From assembly GCA_937860285.1 (NCBI GenBank), contig CALMBS010000023.1, positions 1-6,639 of the forward strand: a DNA stretch of 6,639 bases. Reading direction: 5' to 3'. The notes under the pieces were generated by a model that saw only the letters and a program-made list of their open reading frames with translations, did no database searches and was not told the DNA's origin. Of the stretch, positions 1-6,345 are shown piece after piece (the first letter of the stretch is position 1; each line of letters starts with the position of its first letter). Made by a program: the position numbers and the translations under genes. The stretch comes from an uncultured Chloroflexota bacterium (GTDB taxonomy: Bacteria; Chloroflexota; Dehalococcoidia; UBA2247; RBG-13-53-26).

Positions 1-1282
1 CATCCACCGCCATGCCCAGCGACACGATGAAGCCGGCGATGCCGGCCAGGGTCAGGGTCACCGGTATCAGCTTGTAGATGGCCAGCACTATGACGGTGTA
101 GATGATCAGGGCCAGCGCGGCCACCGCGCCCGGCAGGCGGTAATAGAGGATCATGAACAACCCCACGACCAGCACCCCCACCAGAATGGCGATCATGGCC
201 CGGTGGGTGAAGTCCGCCCCCAGGGTGGCCGACACCGTCATGGGCCCGTAGCTGACCTCCAGCGGCATGGGCAGCGCGCCGGAGGTGAGCTGGATGGCCA
301 GCAGGTGGGACGTGTCGGAATCGAAGTTGCCGGTGATCTGCGCGGACCCGTTGTACTTAGACTCTTCAATGCGGGGAGAGGAGATCAGCTCGCTGTCCAA
401 CACGATCCCCAGCTGGCAGCGCTGGTCCGAGGTCGTCTCGCTGTAGAAGGCATTGAGGCGGGCCGCGATTTCATCAAAGATCTTGGCCCCGTCGCTGTCC
501 CACTTGATCGCCACCCCCCAGGTGACCACACCGAGCTGGTCGGTCCACGCCTCCCTCTTGGCGCTGGCGAGATAGGCCCCGGTGAGCGGCACCTTCGTGC
601 CGTCGACCTTGGTCCCCAGCGCCGGCATCCAGCAGGTGGCGGCCTTGTCGGTGCTTGAGAGCGCGGCCGTATCGACGGGCTCGCCCTTGATGTTCGTGTA
701 TGACACGGTGTGGTTGTCACCGATGGTGAGGATGGCCACTGGCGCCTGGCTGGCCGACGAGTAGAAGTTGCGGCTGCCCGGGACCGAGGTGTCGAAGTAG
801 GTGGTACGGTTCTCGCTGACGTAGTCACCCAGCGTGACCACGGTGGAGCCGTTCACCTCCACCTCCCGGAACTCCAGGCTGGCCATCTTGGAGATGAGGC
901 TCAGGGCTTCCGCTACGTCCACCCCGGGCAGCTGTATGTCGATGCTGTCGCCGCCCAGCTTGCGGATCACGGGCTCCACCACGCCGAAGGAGTCTACGCG
1001 CTTCCTGATGGCGGTCTCGGCCGCCTCCAGGGCGTCTTCCTTTTCCTGCGCATCCCAGTTGTCCGTCGCGGTGTCTTCGAAGATGCCACGGTAGACGACG
1101 TGGGTCCCGCCCTGCAGATCCAGGCCCAGGCGCAGCCCCAGGTTGCCGGCCTGTCGATGGAGGACGCTGGTGCCGCTGGGCGTCAGGATCCAGATGGAGA
1201 CTCCCAGGAGCACTAGTATGAGGAGAAGCCGCCAGCCGTTCCCGCCGAACCTCGGCCCTCTTCGTGTCAGCCGGCTACGCAT
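1..1282 (-). CDS. secD: Protein translocase subunit SecD (5' part; 3' end beyond window)
   Basis: SecD with SecF forms the membrane motor that uses the proton gradient to help pull proteins through SecYEG on the outer side of the membrane. The 427 visible residues show a first membrane helix (about 17-33), then the family signature GLDLQGGTHVVY, RVDSFGVVEPVIR in the base of the large extracytoplasmic P1 domain, and TSGALPMPLEVSYGP just before the second membrane helix (about 362-381). Helix 3 is about 385-405, and helix 4 ends with GMAVD. That last Asp corresponds to the conserved TM4 aspartate (Asp519 in E. coli) implicated in proton use, so the frame leaves the window right at this site. 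A stop codon at 1286-1288 limits the start to ATG at 1282 or TTG at 1285. An AGGG at 1294-1297 sits 8 bases before the TTG and 11 before the ATG. The gene is 39 bases downstream of cca. secF would be expected next. Confidence 0.96.
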   Translation of the reverse strand, partial: MRSRLTRRGPRFGGNGWRLLLILVLLGVSIWILTPSGTSVLHRQAGNLGLRLGLDLQGGTHVVYRGIFEDTATDNWDAQEKEDALEAAETAIRKRVDSFGVVEPVIRKLGGDSIDIQLPGVDVAEALSLISKMASLEFREVEVNGSTVVTLGDYVSENRTTYFDTSVPGSRNFYSSASQAPVAILTIGDNHTVSYTNIKGEPVDTAALSSTDKAATCWMPALGTKVDGTKVPLTGAYLASAKREAWTDQLGVVTWGVAIKWDSDGAKIFDEIAARLNAFYSETTSDQRCQLGIVLDSELISSPRIEESKYNGSAQITGNFDSDTSHLLAIQLTSGALPMPLEVSYGPMTVSATLGADFTHRAMIAILVGVLVVGLFMILYYRLPGAVAALALIIYTVIVLAIYKLIPVTLTLAGIAGFIVSLGMAVD

Positions 1283-1320
1283 CAACTATTCAACCCTGAC
1301 GATCAAACAAGAATGGGTCT

Positions 1321-1349
1321 ATCATATCACTTTTGAGCGGGGTTGTCTC
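1321..1349 (-). promoter_or_regulatory. Candidate sigma-70 promoter for secD inside the cca 3' end
   Basis: On the minus strand a -35-like GAGACA (1344-1349, four of six matches to TTGACA) is followed by a 17-base spacer and TATGAT (1321-1326, five of six matches to TATAAT). The -10 is preceded by TG plus one base, so it has the extended -10 form. Transcription would start near 1314, giving a leader of about 30 bases before secD. The -10 covers the cca stop codon. The region is more AT-rich than its surroundings, which favours chance matches, so this is a sequence-based prediction only. Confidence 0.42.
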
Positions 1350-2818
1350 TTGGCCAGGAGCCTGCGGGCGAGCTTCAGCGCCTCCTCCCTGGTGGCGATG
1401 TCGCCGGCGCCCTGGGCCTCGCGCACCGCCTCCAAGACCTCGCCGATCCGGGGGCCCGGCGCCAGGCCGAACTCCTGCATCAGGTCATGGCCGTCGATCA
1501 GCTTCGGAGGCGCGGCCACCGTGTGGTCCTCCTCCCGCTGCGCCAGCACGTACTCCATGAGCCGGCTGTGCCGCTCCCATTCGGACGTGTCCAGGTTCGG
1601 CCCCTGCGTGGCCAGGAAGTCGGCCAGGGTGAGGAACATGATGTCCACGCTCACATCGGCCGTGTCGCGGAAGTAGCGGTAGATGGCCCGCCGGGTGGGC
1701 AACCCCTGGTCGCCGCCCATCTGCCACAGGCGCAGGTGGGACTCGATCATCTTCTGCGCCATCTTGATCTCGCGGTTGCTGAAACGGAGGCGCTGCATGA
1801 TGCCGCCCGCTATCTCCGCGCCCTGGGTGGGGTGCCCGTAGAAATGCGCCCGCCCGTCCGGTTCCAGCACCTTGGTCTGGGGCTTGGCGATATCGTGGAG
1901 CAGGAGGGCCAGCTTCACCAGCCCCGCCCTGGCCAGCCCGGGGCCGGCCTCCTCCCGGAACTCCCCGATGTGCGGCGCCAGGTGAGGGGCCAGGGCCAGC
2001 ATCTCCGGCCCCGTCTCCGGGTCGAGCAGGCGCTCCAGGGCAGCCACCGACTGCACGGAGTGGTTGAAGACGTCCCAGTAGTGCTCGCGGGGCTGGTCCA
2101 CTCCCTTGGTGAAGGTCAGCTCGGGGATGATGGCCGTCAGCAGGCCCAGCCGGTCCAGGTGGAAGATGGCCCCGGCCGCCCGGCCCAGGGAGAGGATGCG
2201 GCAGAGCTCCTCCCTCACCCGTTCGCCCGCCACGCGGCTGACCAGGTGGCTGTCCCGGCCCAAAGCGGCCTCGGTGCCGGCCTCGATGGTGAGCCCGTAC
2301 TCCACCGCCAGGCGCACTCCCCGGACCAGGCGGGCGGGGTCGTCCCGGAAGATGGAGGGGCCGACGGCCCGGAGCACCCCGGCCTTCAGGTCCTCCTGCC
2401 CGGCGAACGGGTCAATGACGGCAAGCGTGGCGGCGCCGGCGCCGAGACGGCGCAGGTCCACGGCCATGGCGTCGATGGTGAAATCGCGGCGGGCGAGGTC
2501 CGCCTCGATGGTGCCGCGAATGGAGGAGAGGTCGAGGTGCCGCCGGGCCTCACCGGCCTCCCCGGTCTCAGGCAGGACCACCCTGGCGATGCCTTCGGCT
2601 TCGTCGAGCAGCACGTAGTGGCCGCCCAGGGCCGCGGCCGCCTTCCGGGCGAAGGCGGGGGCGCTCACGCCGACCGCTACGTCGATGTCCCTGGTCGGCC
2701 GGTCCAGCAAGGTATCGCGGAGGTACCCGCCGACGAGGAAGGCGCCGGCGTCGGCCGGAAGGAGGCCCTGGATCTGGTTGAGAAGAGAGGCGTCGCTCTG
2801 GGAAATGGCCAACGCCAT
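1322..2818 (-). CDS. cca: CCA-adding tRNA nucleotidyltransferase with HD domain (poly(A) polymerase family, class II)
   Basis: The enzyme builds or repairs the 3'-terminal CCA of tRNAs from CTP and ATP. In 498 residues the nucleotidyltransferase head shows LVGGYLRD (28-35) and the metal-binding pair Asp44/Asp46 in RDIDVAVG. Motif B is RRDFTIDAMA (110-119). DPFAGQEDL (136-144) follows, and RDDPARLVRG (158-167) is the NTP-recognition motif with Asp159/Asp160/Arg163. An HD phosphohydrolase-like domain follows, with His253, His308-Asp309 and probably Asp400. The C-terminal segment LIDGHDLMQEFGLAPGPRIG (440-459) is typical of bacterial members. The frame stays open further upstream, but that stretch lies within def and resembles nothing. 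ATG 2818 is chosen because it overlaps the def stop by one base (TAATG) and has AGGG six bases upstream. Motif B has Asp where Asn is usual. A CC-only or A-only enzyme, or poly(A) polymerase activity, cannot be excluded by sequence alone. Confidence 0.93.
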   Translation of the reverse strand: MALAISQSDASLLNQIQGLLPADAGAFLVGGYLRDTLLDRPTRDIDVAVGVSAPAFARKAAAALGGHYVLLDEAEGIARVVLPETGEAGEARRHLDLSSIRGTIEADLARRDFTIDAMAVDLRRLGAGAATLAVIDPFAGQEDLKAGVLRAVGPSIFRDDPARLVRGVRLAVEYGLTIEAGTEAALGRDSHLVSRVAGERVREELCRILSLGRAAGAIFHLDRLGLLTAIIPELTFTKGVDQPREHYWDVFNHSVQSVAALERLLDPETGPEMLALAPHLAPHIGEFREEAGPGLARAGLVKLALLLHDIAKPQTKVLEPDGRAHFYGHPTQGAEIAGGIMQRLRFSNREIKMAQKMIESHLRLWQMGGDQGLPTRRAIYRYFRDTADVSVDIMFLTLADFLATQGPNLDTSEWERHSRLMEYVLAQREEDHTVAAPPKLIDGHDLMQEFGLAPGPRIGEVLEAVREAQGAGDIATREEALKLARRLLAKRQPRSKVI

Positions 2819-2828
2819 TACAGGCCCT
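2816..2828 (-). promoter_or_regulatory. def-cca stop/start overlap with ribosome binding site
   Basis: The def stop codon TAA (2818-2820) and the cca start ATG (2816-2818) share one base as TAATG. An AGGG (2825-2828) inside the end of def lies six bases before the ATG. This layout typically lets a terminating ribosome restart on the next gene, so the two products are likely made in coupled amounts. It also decides the cca start against the longer open frame. Confidence 0.7.
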
Positions 2829-3306
2829 GGTCTTCCTCGGGCTCGGTGGAGTAAAGGTCGGCCGGGTCCTCGATGTGGTCGATGTAGAGCACGCCGTCCA
2901 GGTGCTCGATCTCGTGCTCCAGCACCTGGCCCAGGAGCTCGGCCCCCTTGATGCGGCGCTCCTTCCAACCACGGTCGCGCGCCTTGACCGTCACCGCCTG
3001 CGACCGCTTGACCTTCCCCCGGTAGCCGGGGACGCTGAGGCAGCCTTCGTCCACCTCACGCTCGCCGGCCTTCTTCACCACCTCCGGGTTTATCAGGACC
3101 AGGGGCTCCTCGCCGGGGATAGCGATGACCACCAGCCGCAGCGACACGCCCACCTGCGGGGCGGCCAGCCCCACGCCGCTGGCCGCCGGCGTGGTCTCCA
3201 GCATGTCGTCGATCAGCTTCTGGATCTTGGGGTCCAGGGCGCCGATCCTCTTTGCTTTGCGCCGCAGCACCGGGTCGGGGACGGTACGGATCTTCAGGAC
3301 AGCCAT
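2818..3306 (-). CDS. def: Peptide deformylase
   Basis: Peptide deformylase is the metalloenzyme that removes the formyl group from the N-terminal methionine of nascent proteins at the ribosome exit. The 162-residue protein has all three family motifs. Motif I is GVGLAAPQ (44-51). Motif II is EGCLS (87-91), with metal ligand Cys89. Motif III is HEIEH (131-135), with metal ligands His131 and His135 and catalytic Glu132. The length is normal, with a short acidic C-terminal tail (about 146-160). The frame is open to an earlier ATG at 3402, but that extension resembles no deformylase and would cross a strong -10 box. ATG 3306 has GGAG at 3316-3319, nine bases upstream, and begins with the usual MAVLKIRTVPDPVLR. 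It is the first gene after a 109-base gap with a good promoter and overlaps cca by one base. In many bacteria fmt follows def; here cca does. Confidence 0.97.
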   Translation of the reverse strand: MAVLKIRTVPDPVLRRKAKRIGALDPKIQKLIDDMLETTPAASGVGLAAPQVGVSLRLVVIAIPGEEPLVLINPEVVKKAGEREVDEGCLSVPGYRGKVKRSQAVTVKARDRGWKERRIKGAELLGQVLEHEIEHLDGVLYIDHIEDPADLYSTEPEEDQGL

Positions 3307-3342
3307 TTGGACACACTCCGGGTAGTGCTGGTTTACGAGGTG

Positions 3343-3371
3343 ATTATAAGCTGGCGTGGCGCCTCCCGCAA
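3343..3371 (-). promoter_or_regulatory. Candidate sigma-70 promoter of def-cca
   Basis: On the minus strand TTGCGG (3366-3371) and a perfect TATAAT (3343-3348) are separated by exactly 17 bases. Transcription would start near 3336, giving a leader of about 30 bases to the def ATG and keeping the GGAG ribosome binding site. A perfect -10 at the optimal spacing in otherwise very GC-rich DNA, within the longest intergenic gap of the window, is good evidence. The -35 is weak, matching only the first three bases of TTGACA. Confidence 0.62.
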
Positions 3372-3393
3372 GGCCGTTGGCAGCGCGGGAGGC
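3361..3393. repeat. Perfect 9-bp GC-rich inverted repeat between priA and def
   Basis: GCCTCCCGC at 3361-3369 is the exact reverse complement of GCGGGAGGC at 3385-3393, with a 15-base loop that can itself form a small 3-bp stem (GCC/GGC, 3373-3381). It begins 22 bases after the priA stop. In priA mRNA it could fold into a stable hairpin, but no U-run follows, so it is not a classical intrinsic terminator. It may slow transcription, protect the priA 3' end, or be a binding site. One arm overlaps the -35 box of the def promoter. Confidence 0.6.
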
Positions 3394-3415
3394 CGGCCGC
3401 ACCTGGGGCAGAAGC

Positions 3416-5848
3416 TCACAGCAGCGTCACCGGGTCGACGTTCACTACCCACCCCGCCGGCAGCGGCAGGTCCGCCAGCAGCCGGGCCGGGTCGGCGCCG
3501 CGCAGGACTACCTGCCAGCGGTAGCGGCCGCGTATCCGCTCGAAGAACATCGGCGCCGGTCCCACCAGATCGACGTCCGCCCCCTCGCGCTCCTTCTTCT
3601 CAGACAGCCGCCCCAGCATCTTCTCCGCCGCGCCGCGGCAAGCCGCGGCACTGGCATGACTGTACACCAGCGAGACCAGCCTGGCAAACGGCGGCTGGCC
3701 GTGGGCCCGCCGCAGCTCGATCTCCTGCCGGTAGAAGGAGGCATAGTCGTGCCGGGCCCCGGCGGCGATGGCATAGTGGTCCGGGGTGTAGGTCTGGACC
3801 ACTACCCGGCCCGGGAGGGCCCCCCGGCCCGCCCGCCCGGCCACTTGGCTCAGCAGCTGGAAGGTGCGCTCGCCGGCCCGGATATCCGGGAAGTGCAGAA
3901 TGGTGTCCGCCGATATGATCCCCACCAGCGTTACCAGGGGCAGGTCCAGCCCCTTGGCGATCATCTGCGTCCCGACGAGGATGTCCGCCTCGTGGGCCAG
4001 GAAGGCGCCCAGGATCCTCTCGTGAGAGCCCTTGCCCCGGGTCACGTCCCGGTCCCAGCGCAGGGTCCTGGCCGACGGGAAAGCCTGCCGCACCTCGGCC
4101 TCCACCCTCTCCGTGCCCAGCCCCAGGTACCGGATGCGCCGGCTCCAGCACACGGGGCACAGGTCCGGAACGGCCCGGCGGTAGTTGCACTGGTGGCAGG
4201 ACAGGCGCCCCTCCTTCGCATGGAAGGTCAGCGCCAGGTCGCAGTGCGGGCAGCGCATGGCGTACCCGCAGTTCCGGCACTGGACGAAGGTGGAGGTGCC
4301 CCGCCGGTTCAGAAAGAGGATGGCCTGCCCGCCGCCGGCCAGGGTCTCGCCGATGGCCCGGTCCAGGGAACGGCTGAAGATGCTGCGGTTCCCGGCCTTG
4401 AGCTCCTCCCGCATGTCCACCAGCTCCACCTCGGGCAGGGGGGACTCACCGCGGACCGTGACCCTCTGCGGCAGCTCGAGCAGCCGGTACTCGCCCCCCT
4501 GGGCGCGCTGGTATGTCTCCAGGTCGGGGGTGGCGCTGCCCAGGACGACCACGGCCCCGCACAGCCGGCCCAGCTCCAGGGCGGCCTCCCGGGCGTGGTA
4601 GCGCGGCGCCTGCTCCTCCTGCTTGTAGGTCCACTCGTGCTCCTCGTCGATGATGATCAGGCCCAGGTCCGGCTGCGGGGCGAACAGGGCGCTGCGGGGC
4701 CCGATGACCACGTCGAAGGCCCCCTCCGCGATCCGGCGCCACTCGTCGAACTGCTCTCCCAGGGACATCCGGCTGTGCAGGACGGCCACCTTGCCGGGGA
4801 AGCGCGAGGCGAACCGGCCGATGGTCTGCGGCGTGAGGGAGATCTCGGGCACCAGCACGATGCCCCGCCGGCCTCGGGCCACCGCCCCGGCCAGCGCCCG
4901 CATGTAGACCTCCGTCTTGCCGCTGCCGGTCACCCCGTGGAGGAGGAAAACGGGCGGGGCGCCGGCGGGCGAGCGCCGGCCGGCCGCCGCTGGCTCCAGG
5001 GCTGCCTCGATCTGCTCCAGGGCCGCCGCCTGGGCAGCTGTCGGAGTGTGGACCACTCCGGGGGCGAACTCGCGGTCCAGGAGCGGGTCGCGCCACACCT
5101 CGACGTCGCTGACGGAGACCAGTCCCCTGTCCCGCAGGGCCTTGACCGCCGCCGCGGCGCCCGTCTCGGCGACAGGCACGGGGGCCGCCCGCTCCGCCAG
5201 CAGCCGCAGCAGGGCCGCCTGCTTCGGCGCCCGGGACGCCAGCCGGTCCGCCTCGGCCCGGGCCGCGTCCGCTCCGATCGACAGGCCCACGTGCGGCACC
5301 AGCCTGGCCCGGACGCGCACCTTCTCCAGCTCCTGGCTCCTGGTGATGGCCCTCTTCTCCAGCAGCCCGTCCAGCGCCCGCCGGGCCTTCTTCTGGCCCA
5401 GGGCCTTCTCCAGGACGGCCTGGGCCACCCGGCCGTCCCGCTCCAGGATGGCCGTCAGATGGACCTGGTCAGGGGTGAGGCCGCTGGCGGACGAGGAGAA
5501 CCCCGGGGAGAGCTCGTAGAAGGCGATGAGCTGGCGCTCGAAGCCAGGCGGCAGCATGAGGGCGGCCGCGTCGAAAAGGGGGGCCAGGTAGTACTCGCTG
5601 ATCCAGCGGGCCAGCTCGACCCGGGCAGGGGACAGGAGCGGGCGGGGGTCGATGACCCCGATGATGTCCTTCGTCTCCGGGAACTCGGGATGCGCGGTCA
5701 GCCGGCAGACGATCCCCTGCAGGGTGCGCGGGCCGAAGGGCACCCAGACGGCCTGGCCGACGCTCAGGGTCAGGGAGGGAGGGATGCTGTAGCTGAAAGT
5801 GCGACGCTGGGCTACCGGAGCGTTGACGGCGACTTCCGCGTAGCCCAT
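3416..5848 (-). CDS. priA: Primosomal protein N' (replication restart helicase PriA)
   Basis: PriA recognises stalled or broken replication forks, unwinds DNA 3' to 5', and reloads the replicative helicase. The 810-residue protein begins with the 3'-end-binding domain (AEVAVNAPV, TFSYSIP, VWVPFGPRTLQGIV, about 4-48). The superfamily 2 helicase core follows. It has Walker A GVTGSGKT (305-312, Lys311), LVPEISLTPQT (332-342), GPRSALFAP (383-391), DEEH (401-404) and GSATP (437-441). The zinc insert supplies eight cysteines (524, 527, 533, 536, 551, 554, 564, 567), a full set for two zinc ions. The core ends with GTQMIAKG (626-633) and QVAGRAGR (668-675), then the C-terminal domain. All key residues are present and the length is slightly above the usual 730-800. 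ATG 5848 is fixed by an in-frame stop at 5852-5854; AGTGAG is only a weak ribosome binding site. It starts 24 bases after rplS, so is probably cotranscribed with it. Confidence 0.97.
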   Translation of the reverse strand: MGYAEVAVNAPVAQRRTFSYSIPPSLTLSVGQAVWVPFGPRTLQGIVCRLTAHPEFPETKDIIGVIDPRPLLSPARVELARWISEYYLAPLFDAAALMLPPGFERQLIAFYELSPGFSSSASGLTPDQVHLTAILERDGRVAQAVLEKALGQKKARRALDGLLEKRAITRSQELEKVRVRARLVPHVGLSIGADAARAEADRLASRAPKQAALLRLLAERAAPVPVAETGAAAAVKALRDRGLVSVSDVEVWRDPLLDREFAPGVVHTPTAAQAAALEQIEAALEPAAAGRRSPAGAPPVFLLHGVTGSGKTEVYMRALAGAVARGRRGIVLVPEISLTPQTIGRFASRFPGKVAVLHSRMSLGEQFDEWRRIAEGAFDVVIGPRSALFAPQPDLGLIIIDEEHEWTYKQEEQAPRYHAREAALELGRLCGAVVVLGSATPDLETYQRAQGGEYRLLELPQRVTVRGESPLPEVELVDMREELKAGNRSIFSRSLDRAIGETLAGGGQAILFLNRRGTSTFVQCRNCGYAMRCPHCDLALTFHAKEGRLSCHQCNYRRAVPDLCPVCWSRRIRYLGLGTERVEAEVRQAFPSARTLRWDRDVTRGKGSHERILGAFLAHEADILVGTQMIAKGLDLPLVTLVGIISADTILHFPDIRAGERTFQLLSQVAGRAGRGALPGRVVVQTYTPDHYAIAAGARHDYASFYRQEIELRRAHGQPPFARLVSLVYSHASAAACRGAAEKMLGRLSEKKEREGADVDLVGPAPMFFERIRGRYRWQVVLRGADPARLLADLPLPAGWVVNVDPVTLL

Positions 5849-5872
5849 GTCTCACTTGCCATTCGGGTCTGG

Positions 5873-6328
5873 CTACTCCTTCGCTGCGGGGGTGTCCGCG
5901 GCGGGCTCGCCAGCACCGGTTTCGGCGGCCTCGACCAGCGCCTCCTCCGGCGGCTCCTCCGACACCAGCTCCGACACCATGTCCGACGACAGCGACGCCC
6001 TGGCCTTGGACTTCAGCTTGGCCCTGCTGGCCCGGCTGCTCAGCCCGCGGAGGTAGAAGAGCCTCGCCCGGCGAACGTCGCCGTGGGAGACTATCTCCAC
6101 CTTCTCCACAAACGGGGAGTTCACGAAGAAGGTGCGCTCCACACCCACGCCGTACGCCACGTGCCTGACCGTGAAGCTGGCCCGGCTGGCCCCCCGGCGC
6201 GCCCTGATCACGATGCCGGAGAACACCTGGGTCCGCTCCTTGTCGCCTTCCCTCGTCTTTACGCTAACCTTCACCCGGTCGCCGGGGTTGATCTCCGGGT
6301 GTCTGACCTTGGCCTTGGTCTCCAGCAT
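5873..6328 (-). CDS. rplS: 50S ribosomal protein L19 with acidic C-terminal tail
   Basis: L19 sits at the interface of the two ribosomal subunits and helps form an inter-subunit bridge. From ATG 6328 the protein has 151 residues. The conserved core covers about 12-95: INPGDRVKVSVK, ERTQVFSGIVI, FTVRHVAYGVGVERTFFVNSP, VEKVEIV and DVRRARLFYLRG. Most L19 proteins are about 115-120 residues. Here a basic stretch (about 99-110) is followed by a tail of roughly 36 residues rich in Glu, Ala, Ser and Pro, with eleven acidic residues and one lysine. Two starts are possible. ATG 6328 has AAGGA (6339-6343) ten bases upstream. TTG 6349 overlaps the trmD stop as TTGA and has AAAGGGG (6355-6361) five bases upstream, giving 158 residues. 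The ATG is the conservative choice. The position between trmD and priA is in keeping with the common trmD-rplS pair. Confidence 0.95.
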   Translation of the reverse strand: MLETKAKVRHPEINPGDRVKVSVKTREGDKERTQVFSGIVIRARRGASRASFTVRHVAYGVGVERTFFVNSPFVEKVEIVSHGDVRRARLFYLRGLSSRASRAKLKSKARASLSSDMVSELVSEEPPEEALVEAAETGAGEPAADTPAAKE

Positions 6329-6345
6329 CCAACCGATATCCTTGC

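Noticed and set aside
203..1216. Several plus-strand and minus-strand frames of 60-168 codons within the secD region
   Set aside because: They overlap a continuous SecD reading frame that matches the family from the first membrane helix to the TM4 aspartate. The secD frame has no stop in the window because it runs off the left edge.
1343..2854. A plus-strand frame of 503 codons opposite cca
   Set aside because: It is in the codon-aligned antisense register to a clear CCA enzyme, with low-complexity composition and no domain.
2819..2968. Longer cca start giving 50 extra N-terminal residues
   Set aside because: The extension is Arg/Gly/Pro-rich, lies wholly inside def in another frame, and resembles no CCA enzyme. 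The TAATG overlap supports the shorter start.
3361..3393. Intrinsic terminator after priA
   Set aside because: The stem is strong, but no run of U follows on the minus strand (the next bases are GC-rich), and the def promoter starts inside it. Kept only as an inverted repeat of unknown role.
3361..3393. CIRCE-type heat-shock operator (HrcA site)
   Set aside because: The arms are GCCTCCCGC/GCGGGAGGC with a 15-base spacer, unlike TTAGCACTC-N9-GAGTGCTAA.
3307..3402. Longer def start at ATG 3402
   Set aside because: The added 32 residues do not match deformylases and would be encoded across the TATAAT box and the inverted repeat. ATG 3306 has a well-spaced GGAG.
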